Assembly: GCA_022866005.1 (NCBI GenBank)
Contig: JALHTV010000054.1
Span: forward strand, 1 to 9,966
Length of the DNA stretch: 9,966 bases
Source of the DNA: Phycisphaerae bacterium
Lineage (GTDB): Bacteria > Planctomycetota > Phycisphaerae > SM23-33
Direction of reading: 5' to 3'
The translations under genes and the position numbers were made by a program. Below the pieces are notes generated by a model. That model ran no database searches, was not told where the DNA came from, and saw only the letters and a list, made by a program, of their open reading frames with translations. Below, piece after piece: positions 1 to 5,317 of this stretch. The first letter of the stretch is position 1. Every line of letters starts with the position of its first letter.

Positions 1-2
1 TC

Positions 3-407
3 GGGACCGGCGAAGGAGGCGCCACCTACACCCAGCTCACCCAGCGCTTCACCCGCAAGCAGGACGGTGCGACGGCCACCGTGTCCTTGACGAGCTCCAA
101 CCAGCTCATCGACGCCCAGAAGCCCCTCGCGGAGAGCTACAAGAACCCCGAGTTCCTCCGGATGGCGAATCTAGACCCCAATATGAAGGTGAAGCTGATC
201 GATCAGGACGGTTGGACGGGATGGATCGTTATTCAGAAAGAGGGAGACGCGCAGGCCACCGCGCTGCACAGCGGCTACCTACTTACGGTCCAGGTCGATA
301 AGCCGGACGAGGCGGCCTTGGATATCTTCTGGAAGGCGATCGATCTCAAGGGGCTCGCAGGCCCCGGCGCCGCTTCGCAGCCGACGAGCAAGCCAGCAAA
401 GGAATAG
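3..407 (+). CDS. 3' part of an unrecognised protein (truncated by window edge)
   Basis: The frame is open from the first bases of the window to the TAG at 405-407, so the gene begins outside. A GTG at 81 lies in this frame, but the coding sense continues upstream of it (GTGEGGATYTQLTQRF...), so I do not treat it as the start. The visible 134 residues contain alternating polar/hydrophobic stretches of the kind seen in beta-rich periplasmic proteins (for example GWTGWIVIQKEGD, then GYLLTVQVDKPDE). They end in a low-complexity Ala/Pro/Ser/Lys tail (GPGAASQPTSKPAKE). No catalytic motif or membrane segment is visible in this part. I do not recognise the family. A secreted or periplasmic role is a weak guess from composition only. 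The hairpin at 457-495 is the first structure downstream. Confidence 0.7.
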   Translation, partial: GTGEGGATYTQLTQRFTRKQDGATATVSLTSSNQLIDAQKPLAESYKNPEFLRMANLDPNMKVKLIDQDGWTGWIVIQKEGDAQATALHSGYLLTVQVDKPDEAALDIFWKAIDLKGLAGPGAASQPTSKPAKE

Positions 408-456
408 TGCCCTGGAAGTTCGCCGCAAGCGCAATGCTGGGAGAAGCAATCGCCCG

Positions 457-495
457 GCTTCGCTCGCCACGGCGACTCGCTACGGCGAGCGAAGC
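457..495. repeat. Perfect 12-bp inverted repeat upstream of repeat copy 1
   Basis: GCTTCGCTCGCC (457-468) is the exact reverse complement of GGCGAGCGAAGC (484-495), with a 15-base loop. The loop itself repeats the GGCGA/CGCTA words. There is no T-tract, so it is a poor intrinsic terminator on its own, although it lies 50 bases after the stop of the preceding gene. It ends 4 bases before the conserved core of the tRNA-like repeat, and similar inverted repeats precede the other two copies. Confidence 0.8.
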
Positions 496-499
496 AGGA

Positions 500-584
500 T
501 GGAGGCGCCGTAACTGGCAGCGAACTGTTTATATCTGCCCGCTTGATAACCGGCGGGCCGTGGGTTCAAATCCCACCCCCGCTA
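500..584 (+). repeat. tRNA-like dispersed repeat, copy 1
   Basis: The 5' part (500-533) is the 34-nt core shared without gaps with 5039-5072 and 9411-9444. The 3' part is a convincing T-arm: stem GTGGG (560-564), seven-base loop TTCAAAT (565-571), stem CCCAC (572-576). CCCCGCT and an unpaired A at 584 follow, as at the acceptor end of a tRNA. GGTTCAAATCC fits the tRNA B-box. TTGATAA (543-549) lies exactly 21 bases before T54, where an anticodon loop with GAT would be expected. However, GGCGCCG (504-510) pairs at only 5 of 7 positions with CCCCGCT, no D-arm folds, and GCCCGC/GCGGGC forms a hairpin with a 10-base loop instead of a normal anticodon arm. It is therefore a tRNA-like RNA, a decayed tRNA, or a tRNA 3' half joined to a mobile-element end. 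Confidence 0.65.
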
Positions 585-587
585 CTG

Positions 588-623
588 ACCGCTTCACACA
601 CCGCGTGTGAAGCGGTTTCGTTT
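588..623 (+). terminator. Strong intrinsic terminator after the tRNA-like element
   Basis: A perfect 12-bp stem, ACCGCTTCACAC (588-599) and GTGTGAAGCGGT (605-616), closes a five-base loop and is followed by TTCGTTT. It begins three bases after the 3' end of the tRNA-like repeat, the usual spacing behind a bacterial tRNA gene. This suggests the repeat is, or was, the 3' end of a transcript. Confidence 0.8.
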
Positions 624-739
624 GCCCCAGTGTTCGCGAACCGAGCTTGAGGGCACTCTGGACATTCCACCCCCCACAGATAAAATGCCCCGATGCACCG
701 CAGGCCATGGAATTCGATGTCGGGGGCCCTTGCCGGGTG

Positions 740-880
740 GACGAATCCGAGCGGCTCATCAGGTCGATCCGCCGGGAGTGTCTGGACAAGATGATCCTCG
801 TTGGGGAGGCCCATCGCCGCCACGTAGTCACCGAGGTCCTGCACCCCTGCAATCAGGACAGCCCACACCCGGGCATCGGG
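740..880 (+). pseudogene. Relic of an rve-type (DDE) transposase, C-terminal core
   Basis: The frame reads DESERLIRSIRRECLDKMIL, then VGEAHRRHVVTEV, then NQDSPHPGIG. This matches the end of the integrase core in IS3/IS481-type transposases (consensus like ERF.RSIRRECLD...LGE.HLR..L.EY...YN..RPHQGLG). The Glu of SERLIRS sits where the third acidic residue of the DDE triad is expected. The N-terminal domain, the other catalytic residues and the proper C-terminus are absent, and the NQ..PHPG tail is degraded. It is therefore a dead fragment. It lies in the same frame as the downstream hydrolase with no stop between them, so automated gene calling could fuse them into a 590-residue protein starting at 647. 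That fusion is very likely wrong (see the hydrolase entry). Confidence 0.75.
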
Positions 881-985
881 AGCCGTCGCGTCGGCGAGAC
901 GGACGACCCGCCGGGTCAGGATGGGGCCGGTCCTTTGCCGCCAGAGGCTGGGCGGGCGGCTCACCAGTTGCTGCCGGGAGGCGAC

Positions 986-2419
986 GTGAGGGCGTGGGCG
1001 TGGACACTGCTTCTGGTGCTCCTGGCGCCGGGATGCATCTTTTCGGAGCGGTCGTACCCCTTCGATCCCCGCACGCGAGTCGTCATCGACCCACCTGCCG
1101 AGACGGCGCAAGAGCGCCCAACAGCCCGGCAGTGGTTGGCGCAAGTGAGCCCCCAGCTGGGCCGCCTGTTGCCGGCGCACCGCAAGACCGCCCTGATCAC
1201 CGACCAGCTGGTCACACCCGAGGGCCGAGCGGCCGACGTGGTGGCCCCTTTCGAGATCAAGACCAACCAGTTGGAGTCCATCTTCGTCAACTTTCTCGGT
1301 CTGGCCTACTCGGCGCAGGCGATCATGCGCCGTGGCCCGCCAACGCCCGCGCCACCCTGGGAGGGGTTCGAGGACGTGTGGATACCCGTCCGCGAGGACC
1401 TGCAACTGGCCGGGAGACTCGGCTGGGCCCGCGACGCCCAAGGCCGCGTGACGGACGCCGACTGCATCGTCATCCTGCCGGGCATCCGCGGCGACAACAA
1501 CATCCTTCGCGTCCGCGATTTGGCCCTGGCGCTTCACCAAGGCGGGTTCCACGTGCTGAACGTGGAACTCCGCGGCACGGGCTCGACCGACCGACGATTC
1601 CCCAAGTACGAGTATACGTGGGGCATCTTTGAAACGGACGACCTGCTGATCGTCGCCGACTGGCTCCAGGGAAAACCTCACGTCCGGCGCACCGGTCTGG
1701 TGGCCTACTCCTGGGGCGCCAACCAGGCCATCCTGGCTGCGTGGGCGGAGGGACGCACCGATGACGAGGGCGTCCCGCCGCGGCTGCGACAGCTCTTCAC
1801 CCCCCCGCCGCAGGGGCCAAGACGTTTCCAGGCAGGGGTGCTCGCCTTCTCCCCGATCGTCCGGTTCGAGGAACTGATCGACAAGTTGGAGGTCGAGCAC
1901 GCGGCGTGGTTGCACCCCGCATTGGCGGGCATACAGACCACCGTTCGAGATCGCATGATCGAGAAGCATTACCCCCATCCCTGCGGCAGCGTGCGGGAGC
2001 TGATCAAGCACATGGGCATCGTCTACGACGAGGAAGTAGCGGACGGGTTGGAGTACGTGCGTCTGCTACCCTACAAGGGCCTGCCTGCGCACGACCGGCT
2101 CAACGGGGTTCGGATGCCGCTGCTGATCGTGCACGCCGCCGACGACATGGTGGCCCCCGCGCAGGACCTGGCGGACCTGCTGGCGACGGTACACAATCCG
2201 GACGTAGCGGCAATTCTTCTGCCCAGCGGAGGGCACATCGGCTTCGGCCCTTACGCGTCCGCCTGGTACTACAACCTCATCCTGAACTACTTCGACCCCT
2301 CCGTCGGCGTCGCCGCCGGCCGAGGAGCCGCCTCCACTGGGGACGAGCCGGTCCGCCGCGAACGGCTGGGCGGGCCCTCACCAGGCAGAGTCAGGGTGAC
2401 ACAGAAAACCCCTCCATGA
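986..2419 (+). CDS. Lipoprotein alpha/beta hydrolase
   Basis: I chose GTG 986 because GGGAGG lies five bases upstream (976-981) and because a lipoprotein signal starts there: basic VRAW, a leucine-rich core, then the lipobox LAPG-Cys17. The mature 461 residues would be anchored on the periplasmic side of the membrane. The fold features are an early loop PGIRGDNN (possible oxyanion region), a strand with LNVELRGTG, nucleophile elbow AYSWGAN with Ser242, an acidic loop HAADDM with Asp386/Asp387, and SGGHIG with His417. The order Ser-Asp-His and the ELRGTG motif recall the YheT/ABHD1-type hydrolases. The elbow has Ala in place of the first Gly of GxSxG. The substrate cannot be told; esters or lipids are plausible. 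The frame is open upstream to 647 only because a transposase relic happens to be in phase. A palindrome at 2469-2484 follows the TGA. Confidence 0.85.
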   Translation: MRAWAWTLLLVLLAPGCIFSERSYPFDPRTRVVIDPPAETAQERPTARQWLAQVSPQLGRLLPAHRKTALITDQLVTPEGRAADVVAPFEIKTNQLESIFVNFLGLAYSAQAIMRRGPPTPAPPWEGFEDVWIPVREDLQLAGRLGWARDAQGRVTDADCIVILPGIRGDNNILRVRDLALALHQGGFHVLNVELRGTGSTDRRFPKYEYTWGIFETDDLLIVADWLQGKPHVRRTGLVAYSWGANQAILAAWAEGRTDDEGVPPRLRQLFTPPPQGPRRFQAGVLAFSPIVRFEELIDKLEVEHAAWLHPALAGIQTTVRDRMIEKHYPHPCGSVRELIKHMGIVYDEEVADGLEYVRLLPYKGLPAHDRLNGVRMPLLIVHAADDMVAPAQDLADLLATVHNPDVAAILLPSGGHIGFGPYASAWYYNLILNYFDPSVGVAAGRGAASTGDEPVRRERLGGPSPGRVRVTQKTPP

Positions 2420-2468
2420 CGGATTGCGGCGGCGACCGTGCCGCCCAGAACAGCGGTCATCCACCATA

Positions 2469-2484
2469 GCTCCCGTACGGGAGC
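2469..2484. repeat. 16-bp perfect palindrome
   Basis: GCTCCCGTACGGGAGC is its own reverse complement. It lies 50 bases after the hydrolase stop. Without a loop or T-tract it is an atypical terminator. It could be a protein-binding site or a hairpin with a GTAC loop and a six-bp stem. The remainder of the 2420-2857 spacer shows no gene I can support. Confidence 0.6.
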
Positions 2485-2505
2485 GTCGGCGGATGGAGCA
2501 AGCGT

Positions 2506-2534
2506 TCCTGGGGTCGAAACAGTCTCTGTTCCAG
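2506..2534 (+). repeat. Direct repeat, left copy (GGTCGAAACAGTCTCT)
   Basis: TCCTG-G-GGTCGAAACAGTCTCT at 2506-2527 matches 3304-3325 with one mismatch in 22 bases. The match continues as TTC(C/T)AG after a one-base gap. The two copies are about 800 bases apart and bracket the RRM gene and its terminator. CTGG...CCAG at the ends of the left copy could form a short stem. Confidence 0.65.
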
Positions 2535-2715
2535 TAGCCCAAGATGGACCATCCACACACCTTTGGGCTTTCGCCGACATAGCGGGCGCTTCGTGACCGA
2601 GCCGGTCTAGGACCCCCGGATCAGGGCCTCCGATTCTTTGCGGATGTTCCGGGAATACTATCGCTCTTGGGGTTGAAGGGGAGGTACAATGCACCGGTTC
2701 GGTCCGTCGCACGGG

Positions 2716-2732
2716 ACTTGTACGGGACAAGT
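2716..2732. repeat. Short inverted repeat upstream of the RRM gene
   Basis: ACTTGT (2716-2721) and ACAAGT (2727-2732) flank ACGGG. ACGGGAC occurs twice in the same stretch. It lies about 125 bases before the RRM start, and could be an operator or a 5'-leader hairpin. Function is unknown. Confidence 0.4.
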
Positions 2733-2791
2733 GAACGTTCCGCCACTGCCTCTTGCCTGACGCTCCTGACTCCCTGGGCCGGAATCAAGCC

Positions 2792-2821
2792 CCTTTCGAA
2801 AGGACCCGAGAAAGCTAGAAT
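2792..2821 (+). promoter_or_regulatory. Candidate promoter with palindrome for the RRM gene
   Basis: TAGAAT (2816-2821) resembles a -10 box and lies 36 bases upstream of the ATG. TTTCGA (2794-2799) sits 16 bases before it as a weak -35. The perfect palindrome CCTTTCGAAAGG (2792-2803) overlaps the -35 position and could be an operator. This is motif reading only. Confidence 0.35.
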
Positions 2822-2857
2822 ACAGGGTCCAAGTGCCCGTATCACAGGAGAAACCTC

Positions 2858-3163
2858 ATGGGCAAGAAGCTGTATGTCGGAAACCTTGGGTACAACGTGA
2901 GCGACGGCGACCTCTCGCAGTTGTTTGCGCAACACGGCACCGTCGAAAGTGCCACCGTCATCATGGACAAGATGACCGGCCGGAGCAAAGGCTTCGGCTT
3001 CGTCGAAATGGCCAGCGATGAGGAAGCCCAGGCGGCCATCGCCGCTCTCAACGCCAAAGATTACGACGGAAGGGCGCTGACGGTTAACGAGGCCAAGCCT
3101 CGCCCCGAAGGGGGAAGGAACCGCGGCGGCTTCGGCGGAGGCGGCGGCAGGCGCCGTTACTAA
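2858..3163 (+). CDS. RRM glycine-rich RNA-binding protein
   Basis: The protein is 101 residues with a single RNA recognition motif and a Gly/Arg tail. RNP2 is LYVGNL (5-10) and RNP1 is KGFGFVEM (44-51), with the aromatic residues at Tyr6, Phe46 and Phe48 that stack on RNA bases. The RRM ends near residue 80 (ALTVNEAKP). The tail (84-101) is NRGGFGGGGGRRRY-like and should add non-specific RNA affinity. AGGAG (2846-2850) precedes the ATG at a normal distance. Proteins of this build in cyanobacteria and other bacteria are small cytoplasmic RNA-binding proteins, often cold- or stress-induced. The role here is inferred from the family. The gene is monocistronic: a candidate promoter lies just upstream and a strong terminator 22 bases after the TAA. 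Confidence 0.95.
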   Translation: MGKKLYVGNLGYNVSDGDLSQLFAQHGTVESATVIMDKMTGRSKGFGFVEMASDEEAQAAIAALNAKDYDGRALTVNEAKPRPEGGRNRGGFGGGGGRRRY

Positions 3164-3185
3164 CCTCCCCGGCCAGCAAATTGTG

Positions 3186-3214
3186 GGGCCCCCGGCAGAA
3201 GTCGGGGGCCCTTT
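3186..3214 (+). terminator. Intrinsic terminator of the RRM gene
   Basis: GGGCCCCCG (3186-3194) and CGGGGGCCC (3203-3211) form a nine-bp GC-rich stem with an eight-base loop, followed by TTTC. It begins 22 bases after the RRM stop codon. Confidence 0.85.
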
Positions 3215-3303
3215 CATGTCCACGCAATGAGCGGTCAATCACAATTCTGCCCATGACGGGCGCCTACGGGGCCTTAGGAACTGCAAGCTTGAAGTGCGAG
3301 TGC

Positions 3304-3331
3304 TCCTGCGGTCGAAACAGTCTCTTTCTAG
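3304..3331 (+). repeat. Direct repeat, right copy (GGTCGAAACAGTCTCT)
   Basis: This is the partner of 2506-2534: 21 of 22 bases match, then TTCTAG against TTCCAG. It lies between the RRM terminator and the 3' end of the convergent flavoprotein gene. Confidence 0.65.
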
Positions 3332-3339
3332 ACAAACGC

Positions 3340-3360
3340 ACGGAGGGTGTGACTCCCCGT
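3340..3360 (-). terminator. Weak candidate terminator of the flavoprotein gene
   Basis: Read on the minus strand, ACGGGG pairs with CC(T)CCGT around an AGTCACAC loop, with one bulge, and GCGTTTGTC follows. It lies 11 bases past the TGA of the flavoprotein gene. The T-tract is poor. Confidence 0.35.
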
Positions 3361-3371
3361 CAATGGGCGCG

Positions 3372-4610
3372 TCATCGCCGGGCGGCGGACCGCCCCGCCA
3401 ACCAGCCGCTGGCAAAGGCCCACTGGAGGTTGAACCCCCCGGTCGGCCCGTCCAGGTCCAGCATCTCCCCGGCCAGGTGCAGGCCCGCCAGCGTACGGCT
3501 CTGGAGGCTGGCCGGGGCCACCCCCTTCAAATCCACGCCACCTCGCGTCACGAAGGCAGCCTCGAAACCTTCCGTGGCCGTTGCGGTCAGCTCCAGCCCG
3601 CCCAGGATCCTGGCCAGCGTGTCCCGTTCGGCCGCGGGCAACTGAGCGGCCGAGGTCCGTTCCTTCACACCGGCCAAGTCGCACATCACCGCGCCCAGCG
3701 ACCGCGGCAAGTGGTCCTGCAACAGGTTGGCCACGCTGCGGCGACCGGCTGAGCGACGCCAACCTTCCAGCCGCCGGACCCACCAAGACGCACCCATCTC
3801 GGCGACAAGCTCGATCCTCAACGATACCGGCCCCCGCCGTAGCAGCTCCGAGACCCGCCCGGAGATGTCCAGCACGGCAGGTCCGGAGATGCCGCGATGG
3901 GTCAACAGGACGTCGCCCGTCCGGCCGGACTTATCTTCGCCGGATGAGTCGATCCACACGCGCGCATCGTGCAGGCTCACGCCGGCCAGCCGGGCAGGCC
4001 ATCGTTGGCGGGTGACCAGCGGCACCAGCGCCGGCAGTGGCTCGGAAATCGCCAGACCCGCCTGCCGCGCCAGCGCATAGCCGCCCCCGGTGCCGCCCAG
4101 CTTTGGCCAACTTCTCCCGCCGCAGGCCAGCACGACCCGATCGGCCGCGATGCGATCCCGGGTGGCGACCTGTACCCCCATGAGTCGGCCGGCGTCGATC
4201 CACAGTTTCTCGACCGCGCACCCGAGGCGAACGGTCACGCCAAGCTGCTCGATCCGGCGGCGCAGCGCTGCCTGCACGTCGGCGGCACGCTGGCTGGCCG
4301 GGTAGACGCACATGCCGTCGCACACGATCGTTGGCACCCCCCACCGGTTGAACAGGTGCCGAAGGGCCCTTGGACCCATCGCCTCCATCGCCGGCGTCGT
4401 GAACCGCCCCTGCCGGCCGAACGCCGCGCGGAATGAAGCCGCTGGCGCCAGGTTCGTGAGATTGCACCGTCCGCCGCCGCTGGCCAGGATCTTCAGCCCC
4501 GGCCGATCCATCTGCTCCAACAAGACGACGCGCCGACCTTCCTCGGCTGCGGCGATTGCGGCCATCTGCCCCGCCGCTCCAGCGCCGACGACGGCTACAT
4601 CGAAAGCCAT
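3372..4610 (-). CDS. BaiN/HI0933-family FAD-dependent oxidoreductase
   Basis: The protein is 412 residues, close to the family norm of about 400. The Rossmann start DVAVVGAGAAG (GAGAAG at 9-14) with Glu32 at the end of the second strand binds the ADP part of FAD. LKILASGGGRCNLTN (39-53) is the family signature. ACGGRSWPKLGGTGGGYALA, LTHRGISGPAVL and FVTRGGVDLK follow in the usual order, and GEMLDLDGPTGGFN (381-394) closes the FAD site. The protein is cytoplasmic. The family (YhiN, BaiN, RdsA) includes a proposed bile-acid reductase, but most members, including this one, have no proven substrate. An ATG seven codons upstream (4631) is possible, but it lacks a ribosome site. The ATG at 4610 has AAGG about six bases before it and starts right at the Rossmann strand. 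It is convergent with the RRM gene and divergent from the decayed gene at 4748. Confidence 0.9.
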   Translation of the reverse strand: MAFDVAVVGAGAAGQMAAIAAAEEGRRVVLLEQMDRPGLKILASGGGRCNLTNLAPAASFRAAFGRQGRFTTPAMEAMGPRALRHLFNRWGVPTIVCDGMCVYPASQRAADVQAALRRRIEQLGVTVRLGCAVEKLWIDAGRLMGVQVATRDRIAADRVVLACGGRSWPKLGGTGGGYALARQAGLAISEPLPALVPLVTRQRWPARLAGVSLHDARVWIDSSGEDKSGRTGDVLLTHRGISGPAVLDISGRVSELLRRGPVSLRIELVAEMGASWWVRRLEGWRRSAGRRSVANLLQDHLPRSLGAVMCDLAGVKERTSAAQLPAAERDTLARILGGLELTATATEGFEAAFVTRGGVDLKGVAPASLQSRTLAGLHLAGEMLDLDGPTGGFNLQWAFASGWLAGRSAARR

Positions 4611-4663
4611 CTTCGCCTTGCCTGAACCCATGAAGGCAATCTAGCACGGGTGCTGCGGGGATA

Positions 4664-4681
4664 CGAACGAATTGACGTTCG
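4664..4681. promoter_or_regulatory. Inverted repeat in the divergent spacer
   Basis: CGAACG (4664-4669) and CGTTCG (4676-4681) flank AATTGA. It lies about 55 bases upstream of the flavoprotein start and 70 bases before the decayed gene. The position suits an operator, but no regulator is identifiable. Confidence 0.35.
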
Positions 4682-4747
4682 CGCGGGTGACGGCGGCAGC
4701 GGTCAGGATTCCGGCGAGGTGCCGGGCCCAACATAAAGGAACGTGGC

Positions 4748-4961
4748 ATAAAAAAGGACGATGTCGAGATTGGGAGGGTGTACCGGGTGAAGGTCAGCGG
4801 CAGCGTCTGCGATGTCCGCATCAGCGGACAGAACCCGCATGGCGGCTGGGACGGCGTCAACGTCGCCCACCGGCCGCACGGTCCGCATCAAGAGCGCCCA
4901 GCGCCTGGGGGGCGTGGCCCCGGAGCGCCCGGGCAAGGCTTTGACAAGACCCCAGCCGTGA
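4748..4961 (+). pseudogene. Decayed small protein gene (KVSG...GGWDGVN type), start lost and frameshifted
   Basis: Reading from 4748 gives KKDDVEIGRVYRVKVSG, then VRISGQNPHGGWDGVNVA. After one surplus C in the run at 4866-4868 the sense continues in the next frame as TGRTVRIKSAQRLGG, then VAPERPGKAL, to TGA at 4959-4961. Joining both halves gives a compact basic beta-rich protein of about 70 residues. From memory I associate this pattern (xVYxVKVSG..APVRI....GGWDG.N..TGR.V.IKSA.RLR) with many small uncharacterised planctomycete proteins. A ribosome site AAGGA (4736-4740) sits seven bases before codon ATA at 4748, where ATG is expected, so the start also seems mutated. GTG 4778 could still start the 5' half. 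A sequencing error could explain the frameshift, but not both lesions so easily. Confidence 0.6.
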
Positions 4962-5020
4962 TTCCCTCAGGGCTTGCGGCAACGCCCGCTCCGTTGCCCT
5001 TGCGCACAACGCAACACCTG

Positions 5021-5040
5021 CATGTCTACCGGTGGACATG
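5021..5040. repeat. 20-bp palindrome upstream of repeat copy 2
   Basis: CATGTCTACC and GGTGGACATG are reverse complements apart from one T-G pair. As RNA this gives an eight-bp stem with a CCGG loop. Its 3' arm runs into the TGG that begins the conserved core at 5039. Confidence 0.7.
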
Positions 5041-5149
5041 GAGGCGGTGTAACTGGCCGCGAAACATTTACATTTCCAGCCTGCCCGGGAGATGCTCTAG
5101 CTGAGTTCTGATAGCCTCGGGATCGCAGGTGCGAATTCTTCCCCCGCCA
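5039..5149 (+). repeat. tRNA-like dispersed repeat, copy 2
   Basis: The core 5039-5072 matches copy 3 at 30 of 34 and copy 1 at 27 of 34 positions without gaps. The 3' segment 5109-5149 aligns without gaps to 544-584 (27 of 41), including TGATA, the T-arm region and the CCCCGC-x-A end. GGCGGTG (5043-5049) pairs at 6 of 7 positions with CCCCGCC (5142-5148), leaving A5149 as a discriminator-like base. The T-arm is worn: GCAGG/TCTTC with loop TGCGAAT. Compared with copy 1 it has about 25 extra bases between CTGCCCG and TGATA. TTCGCAA (5151-5157) and TTGCGAA (5177-5183) form a stem just after the 3' end, where copy 1 has its terminator. No complete cloverleaf folds. The rest of the spacer to 5317 holds nothing I can name. 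Confidence 0.6.
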
Positions 5150-5317
5150 GTTCGCAAGGTCAGCTGAATTCGCGTGTTGCGAAGACAGATGGAAACGCCG
5201 GAGCGGCCGTAACCCGCAGGAAGGCGAGTAGATACTTGCCCAAACGGAGTACGGTCGTGGGCAACGTCGCGAAGCAGCACACCGAAGGAAGAAGGCACAC
5301 CAGACTGGTCGCCGCAT

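Noticed and set aside
504..584. Copy 1 as an ordinary functional tRNA gene
   Set aside because: The T-arm is perfect, but the D-arm does not form, the anticodon stem has mismatches at both ends, and the acceptor pairs at only 5 of 7 positions.
529..852. Minus-strand peptide ending GVGFEPTARRLSSGQI
   Set aside because: GFEPT-type peptides are typical artefacts of reading a tRNA T-arm backwards. It supports the tRNA-like element, not a protein.
566..2011. 481-residue open frame on the minus strand opposite the hydrolase
   Set aside because: It mirrors the hydrolase codons in a GC-rich gene and has no ribosome site or family motif. The plus-strand frame has a lipobox and a catalytic triad.
2621..3238. 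205-residue minus-strand frame across the RRM gene
   Set aside because: Antisense shadow of a well-supported RRM gene and its terminator.
4672..4944. 90-residue plus-strand frame in the spacer after the flavoprotein gene
   Set aside because: It is Arg-rich, has no ribosome site, and overlaps the recognisable decayed gene in another frame.
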